In this document: piece after piece, positions 21,547-33,272 of the stretch
Layout of the letters: each line of letters opens with the position of its first letter
Numbering within the stretch: the stretch's first letter is position 1
Assembly (NCBI RefSeq): GCF_029867415.1
Contig: NC_081180.1
Span: 232,676,625-232,740,624 of the forward strand
Direction: 5' to 3'
DNA from: Vicia villosa
Lineage: Eukaryota > Streptophyta > Magnoliopsida > Fabales > Fabaceae
Length of the DNA stretch: 64,000 bases
Position numbers and translations under genes: made by a program
The notes under the pieces: model-generated
Told to the model about the DNA's origin: nothing
What the model saw: only the letters and a program-made list of their open reading frames with translations
The model's database searches: none

Positions 21547-23240
21547 CATTGAGTGCTTAGAATTGAAGCTAAGAAGCAACTAGTTGCCTTTGTGGAATTC
21601 TTGCATTTTTTATATTAAAAAAGCTTTGAATTATTGACCAAGTCCTCTTGTCTTCAATGCATCTGCCTTGCTCTTCAATTCTCTGCAGAAAGATGAGGAT
21701 TCCTTGGGTGAGTCATGCTTGGAAGTTAAGCTACCATTTATCCATCCATTTTCCTTTTAATTTTAATCTTAAAATAAGATAAAATCATGCCAAAAATGGA
21801 TAAAAAAGGTGTGGGCCTTGTCTTGGTCGTGGGAGGCCCATAATAACATGGCAAAGATGTTTGAATGCTGAAAACTTGGCCCCATTTGGAAAAAATACAT
21901 TTTTGAGCAATGTTGGTTTCATGCATTTTCCCAAAATTTAGCCAACTTCAACAAGGTGTAAATCCCTCAATTTTTGTCATATGAAGGAGATCTTGCACTT
22001 TTTGGAAACCTCAAAGAGTCCTCTAACCAATGCCTTTGATCTCATGTCAAAATGATTTTTGAAGCTCCTTGTGTGTCCTTTTGAAAAAAGTGTCTTTTTG
22101 TTGACTTTGAAAATGACCTGTAATGTCTTTGATCATATTTTTCAAATGGTGAATCCAATGACCATGGGATCAATGGCATTTGAAAGATAATTGAATTTCC
22201 TTCAAAATAAGCTTTGGTTTGAATTTTTTGGATGAAGGATGAGAGAGTTATGATCAGTCAAAGTTGAGTTGACTTTTCAGGCAAAAACCCTAATTTTGAA
22301 TCTTAGGGTTTTGTTGATTTTTGATCTTTCCTTGATGAATTATGATCATCCAATGATCAAATGATGAATCCTTTGACAAAATATGGACTTTGACAAAAAA
22401 TTCATTTTTGACTGTCTGTTGACTTTTTCGGTCAAACGGGTCGTCTGTTGACTGTTTGAGCTGCTGACGGTGCGTCTGAGTGAATTGAAGTTTGAAAATT
22501 TGTATGATGGTACTTTGAGATATATGGATGTGTATGAAATCCATTTGAGCTCTCAAAACTTGTTTCTCCTGTAAAAACAAGAAAACCCTAGTCAGGGACT
22601 GTTTGTGTAGGAGACAGTTAAGCGTACCTGATTTTTGTGCAGTGTTGAGTCTCTGCTAATCGCGTGATATTCAGAAGACTTCTAGAACAAAAATCTTGGA
22701 ATTTTGAATTGTGAAAGATTGATTTGATTGATGGTACAAAACACTAAGAATTGTACTGCCAGCAGTTTGGCTGTCAACTGACTGTCCAGGTATTGATGTA
22801 GCAGTTAGAGTGAAAAATCAACAGTCAAAGTTAATTTTCTTTTTTGTTGTTTTTGTTTTTGTTTTATGTGAAAAATGAAAGTTTATTTACATGACTTGTT
22901 AAAAAAACAGACATAATAAATAACTAATATACTGTTACCAGTACAGTCTGAGTTTCCTGATTCTGCGCCTGCAAAAAGATTTAACTCTGTACCAATTGTG
23001 TCAGTACTATTTATCTGTAAATAAATAAATAGCATGTGTGAAGTAATAAACAGTATTTGGCGTTTGCGTAAGAATAAATTCAACTGCAAGCCAAATTACT
23101 GTATAAGAAAAATTCTAAAAACTAAGTATTTCATATGTCAGGATATTTGTTGAAATAAAAATCCATGATTATATGAGACTTTTAATTTTCAGATTGGAGT
23201 TTTCTTGAAAAAAGATGCGGGCAAATTTTGGGGTATAACA

Positions 23241-23262
23241 GTTGCCCCTATTCAATCTTCTT
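23241..23262 (-). other. Purine-rich tract next to the 3' LTR
   Basis: Minus-strand AAGAAGATTGAATAGGGGCA directly precedes the LTR start TGTTATACC, the position of the polypurine tract that primes plus-strand synthesis. It is imperfect, since two T residues interrupt the purines. Confidence 0.6.
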
Positions 23263-23627
23263 AAACCTGAAGAGATTGTCTGAAATCTGAAGGTAGAAGA
23301 TGATTGAATATTTAGATGCCCTGAAAATTTGCACTTACCTTGATCAGAAGAGATGTTGGAAGTTGCATTTGCATGTCGTCTGCGAAATGTTGTTGGCAGA
23401 TTGGAACATTACCTGAGATGGGCTTTCAGATGCCACCTGGTAAATGGGTTGAGGGTTTGTTCATCAGAATGAATCCATTGATTATATCTTGATGAAGGAT
23501 TTGAAAGTCTTTGTGTTGACTGTTTCGGAACCGTCCAAGGTTACCGCTTTAAGTCTTGGAAGATAATCGTTACGGAACTTGTCCAAAGTTTTTCCGATTT
23601 AGATTTTGGAAGTTGATCATTGTGAAC

Positions 23628-24180
23628 CGTCTGAGGTATCGCTTTAGATCTGCAATGTTAGATCGTTTTGGAGCCGTCTGAGGTATCACTTTAGATCTGC
23701 AATGTTAAATCGTTTTGGAACCGTCTGAGGTATCGCTTTAGATCTGTGATGCTAGATCGTTCTGGAACCGTCTGAGGTATCGCTTTAGATCTGTGATGCT
23801 AGATCGTTCTGGAACCGTCTGAGGTATCAACTTTAGATCTGTGATGTTAGATCGTTTTGGAACCGTCTGAGGTATCGCTTTAGATCTGCAATGTTAAATC
23901 GTTCTGGAACCGTCTGAGGTATCAACTTTAGATCTGCAATATTAGATCGTTCTGGAACCGTCTGAGGTATCGCTTTAGATCTGCAATATTAGATCGTTTT
24001 GGAACCGTCTGAGGTATCAACTTTAGGTCATTGATGCTAGATCGTTCTGGAACCGTCTGAGGTATCAACTTTGATCTGTAATGTTAGATCGTTTTGGAAC
24101 CGTCTGAGGTATCAACTTTAGATCTGTGATGCTAGATCGTTCTGGAACCGTCTGAGGTATCGCTTTAGATCTGTGATGTC
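23628..24180. repeat. 46-48-bp tandem repeat, 12 copies, in the Ogre 3' untranslated region
   Basis: CCGTCTGAGGTATC recurs at about 23628, 23674, 23721, 23768, 23815, 23863, 23911, 23958, 24005, 24053, 24101 and 24148. Units alternate between two spacer forms (TATCGCTTTAG / TATCAACTTTAG) and two following words (GCAATGTTA / GTGATGCTA). More decayed relatives extend left to about 23520. Hypervariable tandem repeats in this part of Ogre elements are known and have been proposed as seeds of plant satellites. Confidence 0.93.
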
Positions 24181-25300
24181 TGTTTTTGAGTTGGTAAGTG
24201 ATCAGAATGAATCTTCGGCTTGATTATATCTGAGAGAACCGTTCATGGAATTCAGGTGAACACTGCATGTGATTGAGAACATCTTTGTCGAAGATATCCG
24301 TCTACCTGAAAAATCAAGTTAGTGATATGCAATGTTTATGATGCATGTAAATGTGAGATATTCCCGGAGAAATATGCATGTTATGTTGTGTATGAATATG
24401 CGTATGAATATGCGCATGATGCATGATGTATGAATATGATGTATGAATATGATGTATGAATGTGATGCGTGTCAAGCTTCTAGTTGGAAAAATAAATTCC
24501 CACTAGTCATCTGGACATGAATGTATTGTGATCGTTGATGATCTTTTGTCTTGTTTGAGTACCCTCGGCTGGGGAAATTCTTTGAGAACCCTGGTACTCT
24601 GTTGAAGGATCTTTGAATATCTCTTGAGAATGAAAGGTAGCTGGAAGTTCTGATGCCCTTTCAAATGGGAATGAGGAAGATGCATAATCCTCCGATGCAC
24701 TATCTGACCAAGTCCGGGCGCGGGGATCACACCTTCTGAAGATAGTAATCTGGAACAACCCTGCTGGGGGATAAGACTTCTTTTGAAGAGAAAATCTTTT
24801 TGAGGAATTTGCTGAGAAATGCGTTTCTCTTGGTGGTTTTCTTCTGATGGGATGATGTCCAGATAATTGGGACATTTCCTGAATGCTATTCCTGTTTTTC
24901 CTGGTAAACATCAATCATATTTAAATGCACATGTTCATTCAAAATTATCATTGGGACGTTTACGTATTTAAAACAGAAAAAGTGAAAATAGTGATTTTTG
25001 AGCCTAAGCTGCATTGATTTTTGAAAAAGAGCCATGATAGGCTGGTTAGCACAGGGAGACAACAATCCTAGAAGTAGGAAATTGTCAGAAAGTTTTGGAA
25101 AATATTTATAGAGATAAATAGCTATGTGAAAACGATCCAGTCAAGTTTCAATTCTGCTATTGCCAATCTGTCTTCGAGCATCTCATCCCTCACTTGTTGG
25201 AAGAAAGTGATTGGACTGATCGGTGTCTTTGAGGTGTTGAATCTTGATGGTGAGTAGGCAGCTGAACGGAACACTGTTGTATGTTTCATTCCCTAACTTT
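24181..25300. other. Ogre 3' untranslated region, remainder
   Basis: No convincing gene. It includes a degenerate (GATGTATGAATAT)n stretch at about 24390-24475. A 135-codon minus-strand frame at 24507-24914 lacks recognisable motifs and is left out. Confidence 0.5.
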
Positions 25301-25301
25301 T

Positions 25302-25450
25302 GCCTAGGCCGCCCTTTCAGGTTTTCAGCCTACCGGGATAGTATTTGTTTAGTCTCTAATTTTTGCCTGGACCGCCCTTTCGGGTTTTCAATCCACCGAG
25401 ACGCTCATTTTTTTTTTGCCTAAGTTGCCCTTTCAGGTTTTCAACTTAGC
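25302..25450 (-). other. Three tandem covarying RNA hairpins downstream of pol
   Basis: On the minus strand, three units share a design: an outer stem, an AAAA bulge, then an inner 3-bp stem closed by a GAAA tetraloop (CCUGAAAGGG or CCCGAAAGGG). Outer stems pair at 25305-25311 with 25326-25332 (7 bp), 25368-25374 with 25389-25395 (7 bp) and 25420-25427 with 25442-25449 (8 bp). The stem sequences differ between units yet stay paired, including G-U pairs. The loop and bulge are conserved. The first in RNA order starts about 20 bases after the expected pol stop at 25469. Confidence 0.7.
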
Positions 25451-25468
25451 GAGCTGTTTTTTTTCTTT

Positions 25469-28400
25469 TTAAGAGAAGTATTTTTTGACTATGTCAACAT
25501 TCACCGGGTGTGGGAAATCCTCACCATCCATGGTGGTAAGCAACATGGCGCCGCCGGAGAATATTTTCTTGATTATGAATGGTCCCTCGTAGGTGGGAGT
25601 CCATTTGCCTCTGGGATCACCTTGTGGTAAGATGATGCGTTAGACAACCAAGCCACCAGTTTGGTATGCTTGACTTTTGACTTTTTTGTTGAAGGCTTTG
25701 ATCATACGCTTTTGGTATAGCTGACCATGACAAATAGCTGCGAGCCTTTTCTCATCAATCAAGTTTATCTGGTCCAACCGTGTTTGAATCCAATCGTCTT
25801 CGTCTAGATTGGCTTCTTTCATAATCCTTAGGGAAGGAATCTGAATTTCAATTGGAAGAACTGCCTCCATACCATAGACTAAGGAGAATGGAGTTGCCCC
25901 TGTTGAAGTACGCGCAGATGTGCGATAACCATGAAGAGCAAAAGGCAACATCTCATGCCAGTCTTTGTAGGTTACTGTCATTTTTTGTATGATTTTCTTG
26001 ATGTTCTTGTTGGCAGCTTCCACCGTGCCGTTCATCTTTGGTCGATATGGAGAAGAATTATGATGTTTGATCTTGAACTGTGTGCAAAGTTCAGTAATCA
26101 TTCTGTTGTTTAGATTTGTGCCATTGTCCGTGATAATCCGTTCAGGGATGCCGTACCGACAAATGAGATTGTATTTGATGAACCGGGCCACCACATTCTT
26201 GGTAACAGAAGCAAATGAAGCTGCTTCTACCCACTTTGTGAAGTAGTCAATAGCGACCAGGATAAAGCGATGTCCGTTGGAGGCAGTAGGTTTGATTTCT
26301 CCAATCATATCAATACCCCACATTGCAAAAGGCCAAGGAGCCGTCAGGACGCTTAATGGAACTGGAGGTACATGTACTTTGTCAGCGTATATCTGGCATT
26401 TGTGACATGTTCGGGAGTGATGATGGCAGTCTGTTTCCATGGTAGACCAGTAATAACCTGCTCTCAGGATCTTTTTAGCCATTGTATGTCCACTGGAATG
26501 AGTACCGAAGGTACCATTGTGTATTTCTTCCATGATCTGTTCTGCTTCCTTCTTGTTTACACAGCGAAGTAAAGTCGAGTCATGGTTGCGTTTGTATAGG
26601 GTTCCATTGCTTAGAAAGAATTTGGCAGCAAACCTCCTTAAAAACTTTCTGTCATTAATGGATGCCCCTTCAGGGTACTCCTGAGCTTCGAGATATCTTT
26701 TTACTTCATGGAACCATGGTTTTTCCTCGGTTCCTTCGGTATTGACCTCATTGCAATAGGATGGTTCATCTTGCCTGTAAATGGTGATCATAGGCGCCTC
26801 GTTGTCCCACCTGACTTTGAACATGGATGACATGGTAGGTAAAGCATCAGCTAGTTGATTTTCCTCGCGTGGGATGTGTTCGAAAGTGATTTCTTCGAAG
26901 TAAAGAATCAAACTCAGCACATATTCTTTGTAAGGAATTAGATTCGGGTGCTTTGTGTCCCATTCTCCTTTGACTTGGTAGATTACCAAGGCCGAGTCTC
27001 CGTAGACTTCTAGGAATTTGATTCTTAGATCGATTGCAGCTTTAAGACCCAGAATACATGCTTCGTATTCGGCTATATTGTTAGTGCAATTGAAGCATAA
27101 TTTGGCAGTGAACGGTGTGTAACTTCCTGCGGGGGAAATGATCACAGCTCCGATGCCATTGCCAAGTGCATTATAAGCTCCGTCAAAAACCATAGTCCAC
27201 CGGGATCCTGGCTCGGGTCCTTCTTCTGGTCCTGGTTGTTTGTAGTCATTGACTAGCATAATGTCTTCGTCTAGGAAGTCAAAGTTCAATGCTTGATAAT
27301 CATCCACTGCTTGATGAGCCAGATGATCAGCTACCACACTTCCTTTGATTGCTTTTTGTGAAGTGTATTGAATGTCATATTCTGTTAAGATCATTTGCCA
27401 TCTCTCTATTCTTCCAGAGAGAGAAGGTTTTTCGAACACGTATTTGATGGGATCCATCTTGGAGATTAGGAAAGTGGTGTGATTTAGCACGTACTGTCTT
27501 AGTCGGCGAGCCGCCCAAGCTAAGGCACAACAAGTTTTTTCGAGTAGTGAGTATCTTGTTTCACAATCGGCAAACTTTTTGCTAAGATAGTAGATTGCGT
27601 GCTCCTTTCGGCCGGATTCGTCATGTTGTCCTAGTACACACCCCATTGAGTCTTCTAACACAGTTAGGTACATTATCAGAGGTCTGCCTTCCACAGGTGG
27701 CAACAAGATTGGAGGTTTTTGGAGATATTCTTTGATTTTGTCAAAGGCTAACTGGCATTTGTCATTCCACCTTTCCACTTGATCTTTCTTCAACAGTTTG
27801 AAGATCGGCACACAAGTAGTAGTCATGTGGGCAATAAATCGGGCGATGTAATTTAGACGTCCCAAGAATCCTCTGACTTGTTTCTCGGTACGAGGTATAG
27901 GCATTTCTTGAATGGCTTTAACCTTGGCGGGATCAACCTCAATACCTTTGCTGCTGACGATGAAACCTAAGAGTTTGCCGGATCTTACTCCAAAGGTACA
28001 CTTATTTGGGTTCAGTCGCAACTTGTATTTCTTGAGTCTGTCAAACAACTTGTGTAAATGACCCAGATGTTCTTCCTCGGTGTTGGATTTTGCAATCATG
28101 TCATCGACATACACCTCTATTTCTTGATGAATCATATCATGAAATAGCGCTACCATTGCACGTTGATAGGTTGCTCCTGCGTTTTTCAGACCAAAGGGCA
28201 TTACTTTGTAACAAAAGGTTCCCCAGGGTGTTGTGAAGGTTGTTTTTTCCATGTCTTCGGGTGCCATCTTGATTTGATTGTACCCTGAGAATCCGTCCAT
28301 AAAGGAGAATACCTTGCATTGTGCGGTATTGTCAACCAGTACATCGATGTGTGGTAGAGGGAAATCATCTTTGGGGCTTGCCCGGTTCAGATCTCTGTAG

Positions 28401-28940
28401 TCCACGCACATTCTGACTTTCCCGTCTTTTTTAGGTACAGGGACGATGTTAGCTATCCAAGGAGGATAACTTACAACTTTTAGGAATCCGGCATTGAACT
28501 GTTTTTCAACCTCGTCTTTGATCTTTTTTGACATATCAGGCCTACTCCTTCGTAGTTTCTGTTTGACTGGAGTGCTACCTTCTTTGATTGGCAGGCGATG
28601 AACTACGATGTCCGTGTCAAGGCCTGGCATATCCTCATAGGACCAGGCGAATATCTCGACGTAGTCTCGCAGCATTTGAATCAGTCTTTGTTTGATGCTG
28701 TGTTCTAAATCAGCCCCTATTTTGACTTCTTTCATTTCTTCGTTGCTGCCCAAGTTGATGACCTCAATTGGCTCCTCATGAGGCTGTATGGCCTTGTCTT
28801 CTTGTTCTAGCAGCCTTGCAATTTCTCTTGGCACTTCACAATCTTCCTCACTTTCGTCCTCAGTTTGGTAGATCGGACTTTCAAAGTCATGACGGGCAAT
28901 AACAGAATCGTTGTTGACTGGATCCAGAGTGTATGTGAAT
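25469..28940 (-). CDS. Ogre pol exon 2: reverse transcriptase, RNase H, second RNase H, integrase (one premature stop)
   Basis: The frame is open from the splice acceptor (first exon base 28940) to a TAA at 25642-25640, then continues 56 codons in the same frame to TAA 25471-25469, so the first stop cuts off the end of the integrase. Numbering from the codon at 28834: RT with FMDG (178-181) and the YVDD active site (242-245); a first RNase H domain (about 380-510); a second, archaeal-type RNase H with acidic residues D551, D613 and D663, typical of the Tat clade; integrase with an H/C zinc region ending C810-x2-C813 and catalytic D842, D903 and E939. All catalytic motifs look intact. It copies genomic RNA to DNA and integrates it. 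Upstream, it is joined to the protease exon by splicing. Confidence 0.93.
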
Positions 28941-29197
28941 CTGCATGTTAATTATGTGAGTGTGTGTGAAAAAAAAACATAGCTATTTGAAAGCGAAGAA
29001 AGAAGGAAAAAGGATCACAAAATTTAAATATGCAAGCGTCCCATGATTTTATTGAATGCACATGATCATGATATGATAAGCCCTTATAGAAGGACCGGTG
29101 TGCTAAGGCACACGGCTTTCAAGCTCATGGTTCGATTGTTCAGGAACCATTTTATCTTTGCACAATATACACAAAGAAAACAGGAAATGGCATTTAC
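28941..29197 (-). other. Ogre intron between protease and RT (257 bp)
   Basis: Donor GTAAATG begins at 29197 and the acceptor TAACATGCAG ends at 28941, with a T/C-rich tract before it. Removing it joins the protease frame to the RT frame in phase (a codon split GA/A) and removes the TAA that would otherwise end the protease frame at 29196-29194. An intron here is an established trait of Ogre elements. Confidence 0.85.
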
Positions 29198-31482
29198 TCC
29201 TGGACAAAGGAGATCACATCCTCAGCTTTCCAGTTGTTCAATCCACTGTTGTGAGCAGGGAGTATCCAGCTGTTCCAGTTGCAGTTGTCTTCTTCATCTT
29301 CCACAACATTGATTTCATTAGTGGGAAAATGAGCCGGTGATCCTTCGGGATAAGGGATATACTCTGCTGGATACGAGAGCCCAGGCTGAGATATCTCTGT
29401 TGGCTGAGCGAGATGCTCGATAAGGCCGTCCCATGCAGTCGGGATGATGTTTTGAATAGAGACTTGTGCATCCTGATGAGGAGTGTATGCTGACAGAAAG
29501 CAACCCTCGTTATTTGGTATTTCCCTGGCTTTTTCAAGAGCGAAATTGTCATCATACTGTTCATCCCATCCAGTTGGGACAATGTCCTCCATAGCAATTT
29601 GTGAGCTTGGAGGAGCGGAATATTTCACCACATAGTCATATTTGCCGCTGGGTTCTCCTAGCGTGTCCCATACTTCCTTGGGTGGATTTTTATATTGCTC
29701 AGTGACAGGACTTGTGAAACTTTCGTCATTTTCAATTTGATCACCCCATCCAGTCGGGGTAAGGTCTTCCATAGCAATATAAGAATTTTGAGGTGCGGCA
29801 TACTGATAATTATACCCGCCGTTTGGTTCTCCCACAGCATCCCACATTCCCATGGAAATGGGTGGAATCTCATCTGGATATGGCTGAATGATATGGTTCA
29901 AGAACACTCCTTCATCTTCAATAGCGTTTACTTCTTGGCTGACAAAGTGTGACATCAATCCTTCAGAACGAGGACTTTGATCATTCTTTTGATTTTCACT
30001 ATCATAGCCCAGACCTAGTTTGTCAGACTTGTAGGGTATATCGGGAAGTTGTCCCCATACTGTGCAATCACCCTGTTCAATCATGGCTTTGGCATCTTTG
30101 AGAGAAGCCATAGTTGTAGTTGGAGTAGCAGGAATATGCTTGGTGGTAGAGACATCTGGAGAGACCACCTCAAATGATTGGCATGGAGTTTCGATGAATT
30201 CGTCCTCCAACTCAACATATTTGGAATTGCTTAGGTGACTAACCACATATTCCTCTTCGCCATAGACTGTGACAATCTTTCCTTTTACTGGATATTTTAA
30301 CTTCTGATGCAGGGTAGAAGTTACAGCGTTTGCCCCATGTATCCAAGGGCGTCCAAGTAAACAGGAGTAGGCTGGGTGAATTTCCATTACGTAAAAGATA
30401 GAATCAAATATTTGAGAACCCACTCTGATTGGGAGATTCACTTTTCCGTATACCGTTCTGGTTGACCCGTCAAAGGCTCTTACCACAACATGACTTGGCT
30501 GTAACACAATTCCTTCGAAGTCAAGCTTTTCTAGTACTGTTTTCGGTAACACGTTCAGAGAAGAACCGTTATCTACTAGCACATGAGATAGAGTGGTGCC
30601 ATTACATTCAATGGAGATATGTAAGGCTTTGTTGTGATTTTTTCCAGCAGGGGTTAGATCCACATCGGAGAAACCGAGACCATTGCTCATGGTTAGATTG
30701 GCAACACAATTCTCAAATTGGTCGACTGAGATCTCTTGAGGCACATGCGCAGCTTTGAGGAACTTCATCAGAGCTTTGGCATGAGCTTCTGAATATTTTA
30801 GCAGGGATAGCATTGAGATTTTTGAAGTAGTGTGCCCCAGTTGCTCAATAATATTGTAATCACTCTTGCAGATGATTTTCAATATTTCCTCCATTTCTTG
30901 CTTTGATGGATCCTCAGCAGTGATCTCCACCGGGGTTTGAACTTGTTCCACTTGTGGCTCTTTGCCTCGAGCGTTGACATTTTGATTAGGAACTGGGACT
31001 CGGACTGGACCAGCAGCAACATTTGGAGAAATTTCTGGTGAAAAGATTCTTCCACTTCTCGTGATCTTGCTGGTACCCACAATATTACCCACAGTTGGAG
31101 TAGTTAACTTTGCGGCCTCTTCAGTCGAGGTACCCTGCTTAATTCCATGAACATAAACATTAGTGTCATATCCCCATGGGACAGCTTTGTCTGAGGAGTA
31201 TGGAAATGGAGTTGGACTAGCAATGACTACTGATGCCACTTTGAGTGTAGCAGAAATTTTGAATGGAGCCTTGGCAGAGATTTTGAATGGTAAGCTGGAG
31301 ATCACTGAGGCATCCTCTATTCTCATCCCGTTTGCAAAGACTTCGCACAGCACGTCCATAGAAGGGAGCCTCTCAAACATAATGATACGACGATCCATCC
31401 CTTTTTGAATTCCCATTCTTAGATTTTCACAACCATTGGGCAGGCAAGAGCAGTAAAAGCAGTCGGGGTCACACCCTGGAAA
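29198..31482 (-). CDS. Ogre protease and repeat-bearing spacer (exon 1, 3' part)
   Basis: Open from just after a premature stop at 31485-31483 to the intron donor. The first ATG is at 31416, but homology to the gag-protease linker (a cysteine-containing stretch) starts before it, so this is the continuation of gag, not a separate protein. Residues from that ATG: an aspartic protease with the VDNGSSLNVLP active site (D282) and flap/closing motif LLGRPWIHG (353-361); a KLGLGY motif (466-471); then a spacer with three related repeats around residues 523-563, 582-622 and 640-667, with a shared AMEDxxPTGW core. It ends ISFVQE at the splice donor. The protease would process the polyprotein. In this copy it is out of reach of gag because of the upstream stop. 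Confidence 0.88.
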
Positions 31483-32968
31483 TTAACCAGCTCGGATTAG
31501 CTTTCCTTTGACTTCGCAGAGTGGAGTTGATGATTCGTTCACATCATAGATGTAAACAGTGTCCAGGATAGCGTTAACAGTTTTGTCATGCTTTGGTATA
31601 GGTGCTGTGATGACATTTGGAGTTTCTGGAGGATCGAACTCAATTTCACCAGCATCTATCATATCTTGTATTTTATTTTTCAAGGCCCAGCAGTGATCTG
31701 CGTCATGTCCTGGACAGTTTGAGTGATAGGCACATGTCGCATCAGGGCGATAATTCGGAGAGGAAGTGTTGACATTCTTTGGAGGACCTTTTAATGTGAT
31801 CAGATCTGCTTTTAGCAAGTGCTGCAATGCCTGAGAGATTGGCATGTTGATTCTGGTGAAATTTCTTCTTGGTGCATCTGGTCGATGCGTATATTTTGGC
31901 TGTTGATCTTTTTGAGGTGCAGATGCGGAGATCAGAACTGCCCCTACAGATTGATGCTGCTCACTTTTGCGACTTTTCTGAATTTGTGTTGCATTGACCT
32001 CATTTCTCCCGCTGATGGGCCTTTTTGTAGTACCAGAGGAGGAACCTATTTGAATTTTTCCATTTTGAATGCCACTTTCGACACGTTCTCCGGTCAGTAT
32101 CAGGTCAGTGAAACCTGATGATGAGCTTCCCAGCAAATGGCTATAGAAAGGGCCAGTTAAAGTGCCCATGAACATGTCGACTAGTTCGCGATCAGATAAG
32201 GGTGGTTGAACCCTTCCAGCCATATCTCTCCACTTTTGTGCATATCCTTTGAAACTTTCTTTTGGTCCCATAGACATGCCCCTTAGTTGAGTACGGGTTG
32301 GCGCAAGATCAGCATTGTATTGGTACTGTTTGTAAAAAGCAGCAGCTAATTCTTCCCAAGTATGAACCTTGGTATTTTCCAGCTGATAGTACCACTCGAG
32401 TTGTGTACCCGACAGACTTTATTGGAAGAAGTGAATCCACAATTTGTTATCCGTTGTATGAGGTTGTATCTTCCTCACATAGGATCTCAGATGTAGTTTC
32501 GGGCAAGAAACTCCATCATATTTTGCAAAGACAGGAACTTTGAATTTTGGAGGGATAACAACATCCGAGATGAGCCCTAGATCATTGAAATCTAAGCCAG
32601 GTATTTTTTGTATCTCCATAGCTTTCATACGGTCTTCCAGCTGTTGGTATTTTTCATCATCCGGTTCGTCCCCAGAATGATCATTTTCTTCATTTGAAGA
32701 GAGAGGGTTTAGCAGAACCCTGGTTGCTTTGATTGTCTTCTTGTTCATCATCACCGACTGTTTCAGGGATCGGTGGCTTTTTGAACTTTTTGACTGGGAT
32801 TTTGATCTTCCTTTTCAGGTGACTCAAGCCTACAGATCCTTTGGGCTTCTTTTTCTTCTTGATTATCAGGGCTTTCAGTTCTTGTTGCCCCTTTGCCAGT
32901 TCCAGAATTGCCACTTGAACTTGGGCATTCTGTGCTTCGAGATTCTTGATGCTCATTTCAGATTCCAT
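31483..32968 (-). pseudogene. Ogre gag, broken by a frameshift and two in-frame stops
   Basis: Gag forms the particle and packages RNA. The likely start is ATG 32968 (MESEMSIKNLEAQ, a coiled-coil-like start). A frameshift in a CT-rich run near 32700 moves the reading to the frame of LEDRMKAMEIQK. That frame holds the conserved DFNDLGLISDVVIPPKFKVP and YVRKIQP segments, then TAA at 32421-32419. The same frame resumes with the QKWRDMAGRVQPPLSDRELV capsid segment and a C/H cluster (CAYHSNCPGHDADHC), and ends at TAA 31485-31483 just before the protease linker. Both stops lie inside conserved sequence, so they are mutations and not the natural end. No gag-protease fusion can be made from this copy without bypassing them. 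Confidence 0.85.
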
Positions 32969-33013
32969 CTCTTCTGACTGAAATAAACAGCGAGAAGATG
33001 AGAAATCCGTCAT

Positions 33014-33272
33014 GTGAACCTGTTATGCAATGTGTATGACTGGATGCCATGTGTATGCAATGTATGAAATGTATGTGCAATGTATATGAATGCAATGTAT
33101 GAAATGTATATGCAATGCATGAAGTGAAATGTGTGTGCAATGTTTCAAGGATCTTAGAGTTTAGATTTGTTAAAGAAGAAACAAACGTTAGTTAATCAAT
33201 TTATTTCTTTTTTCTTTTTGCTTCTTTTTTCTTTGCCTCATTTGGGCTTACAAGACAGAAATAAATGATCCT
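33014..33272. repeat. ATG-rich short repeats between ORF1 and gag
   Basis: Degenerate words such as GCAATGTATGAAATGTATATG repeat from about 33025 to 33150. Similar words appear in the 3' untranslated region at 24350-24475. No gene. Confidence 0.6.

Larger units (their letters stand above)
19262..23240 (-). repeat. 3' LTR of the Ogre element (complete, 3,979 bp)
   Basis: On the minus strand it begins TGTTATACCCCAAAATTTGC at 23240 and ends GGAGGTCCACA at 19262, the canonical TG...CA ends. A purine-rich tract adjoins it at 23241. It includes a TATA box (21546-21536) and a 10-bp perfect hairpin (20968-20997). Short frames that recur in both LTRs are not genes. Confidence 0.9.

Noticed and set aside
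21738..22580. Open frames of 62 and 96 codons on the minus strand, also found at 37750-38592
   Set aside because: They occur in both LTRs simply because LTRs are copies. No protein motif seen.
19262..23038. LTR boundary placed at 23038 because the other LTR ends there
   Set aside because: No purine-rich tract adjoins 23038. The canonical TGTTATACC end and the purine-rich tract are at 23240/23241, so the other LTR is the shortened one.
23628..24180. Regular 47-bp repeat as a CRISPR array
   Set aside because: The whole unit repeats with no unique spacers, and the context is a plant retrotransposon.
24507..24914. 135-codon minus-strand open frame in the Ogre 3' region
   Set aside because: No motif recognised, no conserved start and not a known Ogre gene position.
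29043..29340. Plus-strand open frames opposite protease and the intron
   Set aside because: Shadows of the minus-strand coding region, without family motifs.
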